Shown one piece after another: positions 20,301 to 27,795 of a stretch of 27,795 nt of DNA. Made by a program: the position numbers and the translations under genes. The first letter of the stretch is position 1; each line of letters begins with the position of its first letter. This DNA is from Hofstenia miamia (lineage: Eukaryota > Xenacoelomorpha > Acoela), in NCBI GenBank assembly GCA_004352715.1, contig SCFE01000105.1, positions 982,269-1,010,063 on the forward strand, written 5' to 3'. Under the pieces are notes generated by a model, which worked only from the letters and a program-made list of their open reading frames with translations, was not told where the DNA came from and did no database searches.

Positions 20301-20467
20301 TTTTCAATGGTGGTATCATTTTCACTACTAGTGGTATAGCAATACGTTCCAATGATTTCACAATACCAAAGCCCTTCTGACGAGTATTGCTGAAATAATT
20401 TCGACCACTCGCCTGTTCACTATAATATTGCTCTATACTGATTGATCTGTTTTTTTATTCGCTCCAT
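20215..20467 (-). pseudogene. Small Polinton protein with Gln/Gly-rich N-terminal segment
   Basis: An ATG at 20465-20467 starts MERIKKQINQYR. After a frame change near 20425 the reading continues SEQASGRNYFSNTRQKGFGI and ERIAIPLVVKMIPPLKNV, ending at a TGA at 20215-20217. A short basic protein with YxxQ..G...(Q)xGxG followed by a helical 'P.L...' segment usually lies beside the capsid gene in Polintons; its role is thought to be virion-internal or capsid-associated. Its 3' end runs in another frame through what is read as the start of the capsid protein, which suggests a deletion joined the two genes. Confidence 0.6.
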
Positions 20468-20474
20468 ATTTATA

Positions 20475-21135
20475 CTAATCTATTCTAGTCCATGAACGTT
20501 CCCTAATAACTCGTGTTAATTCATGGTTATAAGATTTTCCTGAAATTATTTCCCCGTCATCGATTGACTTTATTTCACATGTAACAGGAATTGTGCAAAA
20601 ACACTTTGTTGATTTTGAAATTGTGGTAAATATCCTCTTCTAAAAGTACCGTCTAACTTTGAAATTCTAACTAAGTCACCATTATGAAATAATGCTTTTT
20701 GTTGGCAACATGTATTAACACTCATTAATTTTCCAATCAAATATGGTACGTGTTTTTTTCTAACAGAATTCGGAGTCATTCCAATTGTACGATTTACACG
20801 GGAATTCAATACGTTAACTATTTTTTGGTAAAGTGTAGATATTTAAATAGAATTTCCTTTAGACTCCTTATAGCTCTTTCTGCGCATACAGCCTTCATGT
20901 TTGAATTTGTACTATACAATATAATTTTATTTCTTTTACAAAAATTTAAAAAATCACCTCTGAATTCAATTCCACGATCAATCAAAATTCGTTTAACATT
21001 GCGCCAGTTCTTAAATTTTTTAAAAGCAGACAACACATGACTAGATTTTTTATTTCGCAAAGGCTGTACACGGAATTTTTTAGATAAAATATCATAACAA
21101 ACAAGTAAGTATTTTATTCCTCTATTGTACAAAGC
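20475..21135 (-). pseudogene. Polinton retrovirus-type integrase (DDE), 5' end in gap, frameshifted
   Basis: Integrase of Polintons, which inserts the element with a 6-bp target duplication. Core domain: YLLVCYDILSKKFRVQPLRN (first catalytic Asp in YDI), RILIDRGIEFRGDFLNFC (second Asp, followed by RG.EF) and KAVCAERAIRSLKEILFKY (Glu in AERA). A frame change in a run of six A near 20820 leads to VNRTIGMTPNSVRK and FHNGDLVRISK..GTFRRGYLP, the C-terminal beta-barrel. A second shift near 20575 leads to EIKSIDDGEIISGKSYNHEL, the chromodomain-like end, stopping at 20475. The N-terminal zinc-binding domain lies in the gap. Catalytic residues are retained but the frame is broken twice. Confidence 0.88.
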
Positions 21136-22135
21136 NNNNNNNNNNNNNNNNNNNNNNNNNNNNNNNNNNNNNNNNNNNNNNNNNNNNNNNNNNNNNNNNN
21201 NNNNNNNNNNNNNNNNNNNNNNNNNNNNNNNNNNNNNNNNNNNNNNNNNNNNNNNNNNNNNNNNNNNNNNNNNNNNNNNNNNNNNNNNNNNNNNNNNNNN
21301 NNNNNNNNNNNNNNNNNNNNNNNNNNNNNNNNNNNNNNNNNNNNNNNNNNNNNNNNNNNNNNNNNNNNNNNNNNNNNNNNNNNNNNNNNNNNNNNNNNNN
21401 NNNNNNNNNNNNNNNNNNNNNNNNNNNNNNNNNNNNNNNNNNNNNNNNNNNNNNNNNNNNNNNNNNNNNNNNNNNNNNNNNNNNNNNNNNNNNNNNNNNN
21501 NNNNNNNNNNNNNNNNNNNNNNNNNNNNNNNNNNNNNNNNNNNNNNNNNNNNNNNNNNNNNNNNNNNNNNNNNNNNNNNNNNNNNNNNNNNNNNNNNNNN
21601 NNNNNNNNNNNNNNNNNNNNNNNNNNNNNNNNNNNNNNNNNNNNNNNNNNNNNNNNNNNNNNNNNNNNNNNNNNNNNNNNNNNNNNNNNNNNNNNNNNNN
21701 NNNNNNNNNNNNNNNNNNNNNNNNNNNNNNNNNNNNNNNNNNNNNNNNNNNNNNNNNNNNNNNNNNNNNNNNNNNNNNNNNNNNNNNNNNNNNNNNNNNN
21801 NNNNNNNNNNNNNNNNNNNNNNNNNNNNNNNNNNNNNNNNNNNNNNNNNNNNNNNNNNNNNNNNNNNNNNNNNNNNNNNNNNNNNNNNNNNNNNNNNNNN
21901 NNNNNNNNNNNNNNNNNNNNNNNNNNNNNNNNNNNNNNNNNNNNNNNNNNNNNNNNNNNNNNNNNNNNNNNNNNNNNNNNNNNNNNNNNNNNNNNNNNNN
22001 NNNNNNNNNNNNNNNNNNNNNNNNNNNNNNNNNNNNNNNNNNNNNNNNNNNNNNNNNNNNNNNNNNNNNNNNNNNNNNNNNNNNNNNNNNNNNNNNNNNN
22101 NNNNNNNNNNNNNNNNNNNNNNNNNNNNNNNNNNN
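21136..22135. other. 1000-base assembly gap hiding integrase and polymerase N-termini
   Basis: Exactly 1000 Ns. The integrase (minus) and DNA polymerase (plus) face away from each other across it. Both N-terminal parts, and any promoter between them, are missing. The polymerase alone would need about 2 kb for its exonuclease part, so the true distance is probably larger. Confidence 0.9.
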
Positions 22136-22137
22136 CA

Positions 22138-23299
22138 TTACCTGGATACACTTGTAAAAAGCTATGAAGAGAAAGGAAAAACATAAGATGGTGGAGCATT
22201 TGGATCTAGTAAAACTGGATTGATGAAACTACCACAAGTCAAACATTCTACATGGTGACTCAACTTTGAACATGTAACCAATGGATTTACCATTATACTT
22301 TCTATTAAATAAAATAACACATTACTCAAATATGTGAACAAAAAAAATGGATACACTTGGAAATGTGGATTAAGATTTACAAATGTTCAATTAGATTATT
22401 TGAAAGATCCTGACATTGTACTTTCAATTGAACAAAATATCCGGGGGAAATAAGCTCTGTAATGGGGAATAGATATATTAAATCAACAGATGAAAATAAA
22501 ATTTTGTATATTGATGCAAATAATCTATATGGCTGGGCAATGAAACAAAACCTTCCTTATAGTGATTTTAAGTTTTTAGAAGTAAATGAGGACCTAATTG
22601 AGAAAATAATTGGAACTTCTGATAACAGTCCTATTGGATATTTTATTGAGTGTGACTTATCATATCCAAATAAATTGAAAAATAAAACAAAAAACTTTCC
22701 GTTTTGTCCAGTTAAAAGAAAGGTAAACCCTTCTGAATATAGCGAATATCAAAATCAAATTGCTCTTAAAAGTGTTTGTCCTACACCAAAGCTTATTAAA
22801 CTTTTATCTACGAATGGGCATGGAAATGGTTAAAGTGCACAGAGTAATTTCATTTAAACAGAAAAAAGTTTTAGAAAGGTACATTGACCAAAAAATAGTT
22901 TTGAAAAAGATTTTTATAAACTTTTAAATAATGCTTTCTTTGGAAAAACTTGTGAAAATATTAGAGGATGGATTAATGTAAAAATGTTTAATAAAACTGA
23001 AACTCCAGAAAAATTAATTAAAGAACAAAGCAAATTAGAATTTAAAACACATTCTGATTTTGACGATTTTCTAGTATATCATTACTATCAAACTAAATTG
23101 AAGTTTGATAAACCAATATATCTTGCAACCTTTTTTGGTGAGAATAATATTACCTTGAACTATATGGATACAGACAGTTTCATTTTAAATATAAAAACTA
23201 AAGATATAATTAATGATTTGAAAACACTTAATGATAATTTCGAATTTTTTTATTTTAGTAATTTTGATAAGAATCACAAATTATTCAATGAACAATTTA
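22138..23299 (+). pseudogene. Polinton protein-primed DNA polymerase B, contig 1 (interrupted)
   Basis: Family B polymerase that replicates the element. The piece starts at LPGYT before an insertion (22155-22347), resumes at GYTWKCGLRFTNVQLDYLKD and loses one base within the IRGG segment near 22442. It is then open 22462-22833 with the motif A region ILYIDANNLYGWAMKQNLP. After a frame change come VKVHRVISFKQKKVLERYID, DFYKLLNNAFFGKTCENIRG (motif B) and LNYMDTDSFIL (motif C, 23155-23185). Relative to the next contig it lacks about 25 bp after the YID segment and about 60 bp before FFGENN. The exonuclease domain is not visible. The element's minus-strand genes diverge from it. Confidence 0.88.
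22143..22359 (+). mobile_element. Poly(A)-tailed retroposed insertion in the polymerase gene, 12-bp target duplication
   Basis: TGGATACACTTG occurs at 22143-22154 and again at 22348-22359. Both copies encode the same conserved polymerase residues (GYT, then W), so one is a target-site duplication. The 193 bases between them end in eight A (22340-22347), with AATAAA at 22308-22313, 26 nt before the A run, as at a cleaved and polyadenylated mRNA 3' end. Target duplication, poly(A) tail and a correctly spaced polyadenylation signal together indicate LINE-mediated retroposition of a plus-sense transcript 3' end. The source is not identified; only short frames are open. Confidence 0.75.
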
Positions 23300-23300
23300 N

Positions 23301-23747
23301 GGTAAAGTGCACAGAGTAATTTCATTTAAACAGAAAAAAGTTTTAGAAAAATACATTGACCACAACACTAACATGCATTCAAAAGCAAAAAATAGTTTTT
23401 TTAGAACTTTCAAAACTTTTAATGTATGAAACTTATTATGATGTCTTGCAACCATTTTTTGGTGAGAATAATATTACCTTGAACTATATGGATACAGACA
23501 GTTTCATTTTAAATATAAAAACTAAAGATATAATTAATGATTTGAAAACACTTAATGATGATTATGAATTATTTGATTTTAGTAATTTTGATAAGAATCA
23601 CGAATTATTCAATGAACAATTTAAAAAGATTCCTGGATATTTTAAGATAGAAACTCCTGAAAGTATTTATTTAGATGAGTTTGTTGCTTTGAAGAGCAAA
23701 ATGTATTCATATAAAGTTAATGATAAAAGTAAAAACACTTTGAAAGG
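23301..23747 (+). pseudogene. DNA polymerase B, overlapping contig 2
   Basis: Starts again at the KVHR/SFKQKKVL segment already present in contig 1, then YID and HSKAKN-like residues. It lacks the whole motif B segment, and continues with FLELSKLLMYETYYDVLQPF, NYMDTDSFIL (motif C, from 23484) and NEQFKKIPGYFKIETPES. It retains sequence missing from contig 1 and lacks sequence present there, so the two are different copies or alleles. Placed between single Ns at 23300 and 23748. Confidence 0.85.
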
Positions 23748-23748
23748 N

Positions 23749-24266
23749 ATGTCTTGCAACCATTTTTTGGTGAGAATAATATTACCTTGAACTATATGGA
23801 TACAGACAGTTTCATTTTAAATATAAAAACTAAAGACATAATTAATGATTTGAAAACACTTAATGATGATTACGAATTATTTGATTTTAGTAATTTTGAT
23901 AAGAATCACGAATTATTCAATGAACAATTTAAAAAGATTCCTGGATATTTTAAGATAGAAACACCTGAAAGTATTTATTTAGATGAGTTTGTTGCTTTGA
24001 AGAGTAAAATGTATTCATTTAAAGTTAATGATAAAACTAAAAACACTTTGAAAGGAATAACAAAAGTTGAGAAAGAAAAGCTAACTTTTAAAGATTATAA
24101 AAATTGTTTAGAAACAAATAAAATTAGTGTTTCAAGCAATTATACATTGAGAAATAAAAAACATAAAATTAGTTTAATCAATCAAGAGAAGAATTCTCTC
24201 TCACCTTTTGATGATAAGAGATATTACTTAAATAATAATGAGAGTTTTCCATATGGCTTCCTTTAA
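23749..24266 (+). pseudogene. DNA polymerase B, overlapping contig 3 with true C-terminus
   Basis: Restarts at LQPFFGENNITLNYMDTDSF (third copy of motif C, about 23754-23815) and runs without a stop to TAA at 24264-24266. It passes KSKMYSFKVNDKTKNTLKGI, TFKDYKNCLETNKISVSSNY and NKKHKISLINQEKNSLSPFD, and the family's C-terminal FDDKRYYL segment. This is the best preserved Polinton reading frame (170 codons). About 300 bp at its start duplicate contig 2 with few differences. Confidence 0.88.
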
Positions 24267-24620
24267 ATTTTTAAGGATTTGTATTTATTTTAATTTTTTC
24301 TGTAATGATAAAATTGCATCAGATGTACTGAACTTAGGTTAACATCTAAATTTATTATTTGATAAAATTTCGTCTTTAATAAACTTGTACATTTGTGTGG
24401 CTAGAAGTTTTTCAAATATTTTTGAGAAAAGGTGTGTTCTGTTTAAAAAAATAGAATATAAGATTAGTTTTAATCAATTTAAAACATAATAAATAAAATC
24501 AAAACAATTAAATGGTACATTTATTAATATTATACAAAGACTAAAATTTATAACATAAATAAATATAATTTCACTAAAAAATTTACAGTATATATCTATA
24601 CAAGCAACAACCACTACAAT
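24267..24620. other. AT-rich spacer downstream of the polymerase gene
   Basis: No open frame of interest. Contains AATAAA-type signals (for example near 24381 and 24490) that could serve as polyadenylation sites for the plus-strand polymerase gene. Confidence 0.5.
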
Positions 24621-25480
24621 GTCAGAATATTAAAAATTTTGAAATTACAGTGTAAGCCACTTCAAAGTCGGCATTTTGTAAATGTCAGAATATTAAAAAT
24701 TTTGAAATTACGGCATAAGCCACTACAAAGTCGGCATTTCGTAAATGTCAGAATATTAAAAAATTTAGGAATTACGGCGTAAGCCACTTCAAAGTCGGCA
24801 TTTTGTAAATGTCAGAATATTAAAAATTTAGGAATTATGGCATAAGCCACTTCAAAGTCGGCATTTCGTAAATGTCAGAATATTAAAAATTTAGGAATTA
24901 TGGCATAAGCCACTACAAAGTTGGCATTTTGTAAATGTCAGAATATTAAAAATTTAGGAATTACGGTGTAAGCCACTACAAAGTCAGCATTTTGTAAATG
25001 TCAGAATATTAAAAATTTTGAAATTACGGCATAAGCCACTACAAAGTCAGCATTTCGTAAATGTCAGAATATTAAAAATTTAGGAATTACGGCATAAGCC
25101 ACTTCAAAGTCGGCATTTTGTAAATGTCAGAATATTAAAAATTTAGGAATTATGGTGTAAGCCACTTCAAAGTCGGCATTTCGTAAATGTCAGAATATTA
25201 AAAAATTTAGAAATTACGGCGTAAGCCACTTCAAAGTCAGCATTTCATAAATGTCAGAATATTAAAAATTTAGGAATTACAGTGTAAGCCACTACAAATT
25301 CTGCATTTCGTAAATGTCAGAATATTAAAAATTTTGAAATTACGGCGTAAGCCACTTCAAAGTCAACATTTTGTAAATTTCAGAATATTAAAAATTTTGA
25401 AATTACGGCTTAAGCCACTACAAAGTCGGCATTTTGTAAATTTAAGAGTATTAGAAATTTAGAAATTACAGCATAACCAT
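24621..25480 (+). repeat. 63-bp minisatellite, about 14 copies
   Basis: Units begin gtcagaatattaaaaatt at 24621, 24684, 24747, 24811, 24874, 24937, 25000, 25063, 25126, 25189, 25253, 25316, 25379 and (degraded) 25442. The spacing is 63 bp, 64 where one extra A is present. Each unit also contains taagccact.caaag and gcattt.gtaaat. Two variants, ttttgaaatt and tttaggaatt, are interspersed. Units are directly adjacent with no unique spacers. It lies between the Polinton polymerase and the ORF at 25501. Confidence 0.97.
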
Positions 25481-25500
25481 TTTGTTAAAAAGAAATTGGA

Positions 25501-26073
25501 TTAAACACTTATTTGATAATATTCAGATAAACATTTTAAATGTTTTACAAAAAATCTTATTGGAAGATTTGATGTTAATATCTCATTATGACTTGAGCAA
25601 AGATAATTAAATCTAATTAAAAAATTTATGTATGATTTTGAATACATTAAATTGTTCTTTTTTAATTCTCCTTGCAATTCCCTATGTGTACACATGTTTT
25701 TTAAATAATTTAAAACATGGCCTTTATATGTAGCTATATATAATGAATGTTGATTGTTTGCAATTGTTGCTTCATCTAATACAATTAATGTGTGCATACC
25801 GGCTGCAATAGATGAAGTATCTAATTGCATATCCAAATAACTTTTACAATGGAGATCTTCTTTTAGGCTATTTTTAAATTCATCTATCGGATTTTTTTTT
25901 GATTTACTTTTCTTTTCTTCATGACAACTATAAAATTCTATTTCATAAATAGTTGAAAATTCATGTAATAGTTGTTTATACAAATCCTTTTTTGATGAAG
26001 TTATTAATGGATAAATTGCTTTTGTTAATCTGTAATAATCAGCTTTAAAACTATCTACTTCTGATTGATTCAT
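25501..26073 (-). CDS. Uncharacterised 190-aa protein, possibly Polinton-associated
   Basis: Intact open frame from ATG at 26073 (MNQSEVDSFKADYYRL) to the stop at 25501, which abuts the minisatellite. No frameshift, unlike every nearby Polinton gene. Predicted largely helical, with a lysine-rich stretch around residues 52-62 (EEKKSKSKKN), a middle segment HTLIVLDEATIANNQHSLYI, and a C-terminal region SKSYINFLIRFNYLCSSHNE that resembles a helical DNA-binding-like segment I have the impression of seeing in mobile-element ORFs, but I cannot name a family. No signal peptide or membrane span. It converges with the polymerase gene across the minisatellite. It could be an accessory Polinton gene, a gene of another element, or a host gene. 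Confidence 0.6.
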   Translation of the reverse strand: MNQSEVDSFKADYYRLTKAIYPLITSSKKDLYKQLLHEFSTIYEIEFYSCHEEKKSKSKKNPIDEFKNSLKEDLHCKSYLDMQLDTSSIAAGMHTLIVLDEATIANNQHSLYIATYKGHVLNYLKNMCTHRELQGELKKNNLMYSKSYINFLIRFNYLCSSHNEILTSNLPIRFFVKHLKCLSEYYQISV

Positions 26074-26132
26074 AATTTTGCTAAATGCACAATTTAGAAT
26101 TTTTAGAAGTTAGATATTAAAGTCTTACCTCT

Positions 26133-26252
26133 CAGTGTGTTGACTGTTGTACTAGAAGGGAAACGCCTGAATAATAACGCGCAGGTGGATTATCACAAAT
26201 GTTGCTTTGCCAACCACATTACGCAGATGTTTCACTATCTGGCAACACACTG
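26133..26252. repeat. Perfect 10-bp inverted repeat pair enclosing 100 bp
   Basis: CAGTGTGTTG at 26133-26142 and its reverse complement CAACACACTG at 26243-26252; partial matches extend 3 bases on each side. The enclosed segment is less AT-rich than its surroundings. It could be a small inverted-repeat element or part of the Polinton terminal region upstream of the ORF at 25501. No target duplication was found. Confidence 0.55.
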
Positions 26253-26535
26253 TGCCTCTTATAAATCGAAATTTTTAATTAAAACCATATGAGGTAAAAT
26301 TCCTCATTACATTAGAATGTGTATGTTAGTTACATTAAGCAAAAAAAATTGCTCAAAACATATTGTTACATAGTTGAAATGGGGGTATAATTGAATAATT
26401 ACTTATACGGGTATGGCCGTATAGTTTTTTTATCCCTTGGCCGTAAAATCCAAAATTTCTAAAAAACGCCTTTTTTCTTATCAAAATCAATAGAAAAGTG
26501 TAAAAAGTTATTGAAAACTGATCATTATTAGAAAC

Positions 26536-26638
26536 CCATATATATAAAACGCTGCATTTCTTTACTACTTGTGCGCTGTGTGGTAGTGGAGCATCACACC
26601 GCGGTATATTGCGGTAGCAGTCGAGTGTTATGGCTGGC
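26536..26638 (+). promoter_or_regulatory. Candidate TATA-box promoter and 5' end of a transcript, cut by assembly join
   Basis: TATATATAAAAC near 26540-26550 is followed about 25-30 bases later by a sharp rise in GC content (cttgtgcgctgtgtggtagt onward), and by ATGGCTGGC at 26630-26638, after which the contig ends at N. This could be a gene start or the end of a long terminal repeat. Only the arrangement supports it. Confidence 0.35.
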
Positions 26639-26639
26639 N

Positions 26640-26668
26640 ATATATATATATATATTCAATTTCAATTA

Positions 26669-26712
<44 letters not shown>

Positions 26713-26715
26713 TTA

Positions 26716-26750
<35 letters not shown>

Positions 26751-26768
26751 GTGTATATATATATATTA
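26640..26768. repeat. (TA)n tracts with a repeated 17-bp insert
   Basis: Three TA runs (26640-26655, 26671-26701, 26718-26766) separated by two copies of attcaatttcaattaat. The tract begins directly after the single N at 26639. Confidence 0.9.
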
Positions 26769-27189
26769 GTTCAAATGATTTAAAGCAGTCACAATCCAGC
26801 GTAAATTGTATGTTCATTTCTTAATTTAATGAAACTATGCCAAAATATTACTTTTATGACACTTCAGCCACAAATATTATTGTATTTTTTTAAAAACAAA
26901 AATATAACTTTTAATAACTACACCCCAGGTATGAAAACCGTTTAATTTTAAGCAGACTGCAAAATAGACCAACAGAGAAATATATTACTTTTATTACGTT
27001 TGGTTGCCCTATTTATTGAAGAGCAACCTCATTTCTCAATTAATATCTGCCTCTTTCAAATGAAAATATATAAATATTAAATAGACTACGTCATGATATA
27101 TCAGCAAAACAACTTGTTTTGTTGCATTACAACTTCCATATCATGGAAAAATATAGCTTTTTAATCGAAAATTCCATTTCTAAATCAAG
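26769..27189. other. AT-rich non-coding region
   Basis: No gene or repeat is recognised. Confidence 0.5.
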
Positions 27190-27308
27190 TTTTATCTCAG
27201 AATATGTTATCCGGTAAAATCCGGTAAACAAGTTAAATTTTACCGGACATCCGGATCCGGTTTTAAAGTTTCTAATTTTACCGGAACCGGATTCTGGCAC
27301 ATCCCTAC
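27190..27308 (-). mobile_element. Putative hAT-like element end with CCGGTAAAA subterminal repeats
   Basis: Read on the minus strand from 27308, the segment begins gtagggatgtgccagaatcc and then repeats CCGGTAAAA/CCGGAT-type motifs at least six times down to about 27205. A TAGGG(A/G)TG start followed by clustered short direct repeats is the usual look of a hAT terminus. The other end was not found in the window, and no transposase accompanies it. Confidence 0.5.
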
Positions 27309-27795
27309 ATTTCAGTAATATAACCAATTTCTTTTTAGGTTCACACACTGAGAATATTCTGAAGTACTGTTCACAGTTTTTGTCTTTATGCATAATTGAG
27401 TTACCTTCTTTCATACAAGTTAACTTAGATTAAGTAACAAGATTCTTCACAGTTGCGTTTTTTACCCTGTTTTTTTTGTTCTAATAGAGCAGGGAAAACT
27501 TAAGTACTATGATCAATTGTATGTGCCAGCAATCACTGGTAGAAAGCATTTATCATTTGAGCAAGTAATTAACAGTAACTATATGAGAGAATTTTGTATA
27601 ATACATTGCATGAGCAAGAAGCTAGAGTAAAATCTAACCATCATAACTAGAGCGTGGGATTTGCAAACAGGTATAAGTAATAACATGAAGATAGTTACAT
27701 GGCTCACGCGAAAGCAGAAAAAGCTATTACCAGGCATTAGAATTAATTAAACCAGTTAATCAAAGCAATAAATCTTCCGAACTCTAACAGATAAA
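27309..27795. other. Non-coding tail of the window
   Basis: No coding or repeat feature could be supported. Confidence 0.5.

Larger units (their letters stand above)
26074..26640. other. Intergenic region with inverted repeat and GC-rich promoter-like end
   Basis: No long open frame. It holds the 10-bp inverted repeat pair at 26133-26252, the hairpin TATACGG-GTATGG-CCGTATA (about 26403-26422), and a TATA-like, GC-rich segment that ends at the single-N join at 26639. Confidence 0.5.

Noticed and set aside
20750-21040. 96-aa plus-strand frame
   Set aside because: Antisense shadow of the Polinton integrase.
22162-22356. 64-aa minus-strand frame with several Cys, zinc-finger-like
   Set aside because: It lies antisense to the poly(A)-tailed retroposed insert and includes both the A tail and the target duplication, so chance is more likely.
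24621-25480. CRISPR-like array or repeat protein
   Set aside because: Units are directly adjacent with no unique spacers. One frame of the unit is open (63 = 3 x 21), but the tttaggaatt variant puts a TAG in it, so it is not a coding repeat.
26571-26638. LTR retrotransposon primer-binding site (tggtagtggagc resembles a tRNA-Met type site)
   Set aside because: Match is only partial, no LTR pair is present and the contig ends at the N.
27127-27414. 95-aa minus-strand open frame
   Set aside because: It is translated CCGGTAAAA-type repeat sequence of a putative hAT-like end, not a gene.

Overview
This is AT-rich nuclear DNA from a multicellular animal. It contains a split gene with very short spliceosomal introns, and a dense set of eukaryotic transposons: hAT, Tc1/mariner, a LINE and a Polinton/Maverick. 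The introns of the one host gene are 40-53 bp plus one of about 300 bp, all phase 1, and one carries a perfect TACTAAC branch point. This fits a small invertebrate with compact introns, for example a parasitic cnidarian, rotifer, orthonectid or flatworm. The window alone does not settle which.

Layout. 1-1640: a (TA)n tract and a decayed minus-strand hAT transposase. 2733-3700: a 968-bp inverted duplication with no loop. 3827-4150: a probable non-autonomous hAT-like element with GCTCG subterminal repeats. 5400-6010: a dead Tc1 transposase. 6723-8188: the 3' half of a single-pass immunoglobulin-superfamily receptor gene, the only convincing host gene. 8189-10260: no recognised gene, one ATT microsatellite. 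10262-11200: a DD34E Tc1/mariner transposase lacking its N-terminal domain. 11329-15197: pieces of a CR1/Jockey-type LINE, out of order around a 1-kb gap, ending in AATAAA plus an (ATT)n tail. 15198-16963: AT-rich, with two small tandem duplications.

16964-24266 is a Polinton (Maverick), a virus-like self-synthesising DNA transposon. Minus strand, read from high to low coordinates: retroviral-type integrase, a short Gly/Gln-containing protein, major capsid protein, an unidentified 128-aa ORF, adenain-like protease and penton-like minor capsid protein. Protein-primed DNA polymerase B is on the plus strand. The integrase and polymerase are head to head across a 1-kb gap that hides both N-termini. 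No packaging ATPase is visible. Nearly every gene has frameshifts or stops, the protease has lost its nucleophilic Cys, and the polymerase carries a poly(A)-tailed insertion with a 12-bp target duplication. The copy is therefore dead. Beyond it lie a 14-copy 63-bp minisatellite and an intact 190-aa minus-strand ORF of unknown function.

Assembly quality matters here. There are four long N runs (two exactly 1000) and five single-N joins. At three of the single-N joins, and at the 459-N gap, the same sequence is repeated on both sides. These are unmerged overlapping contigs, not biological duplications.
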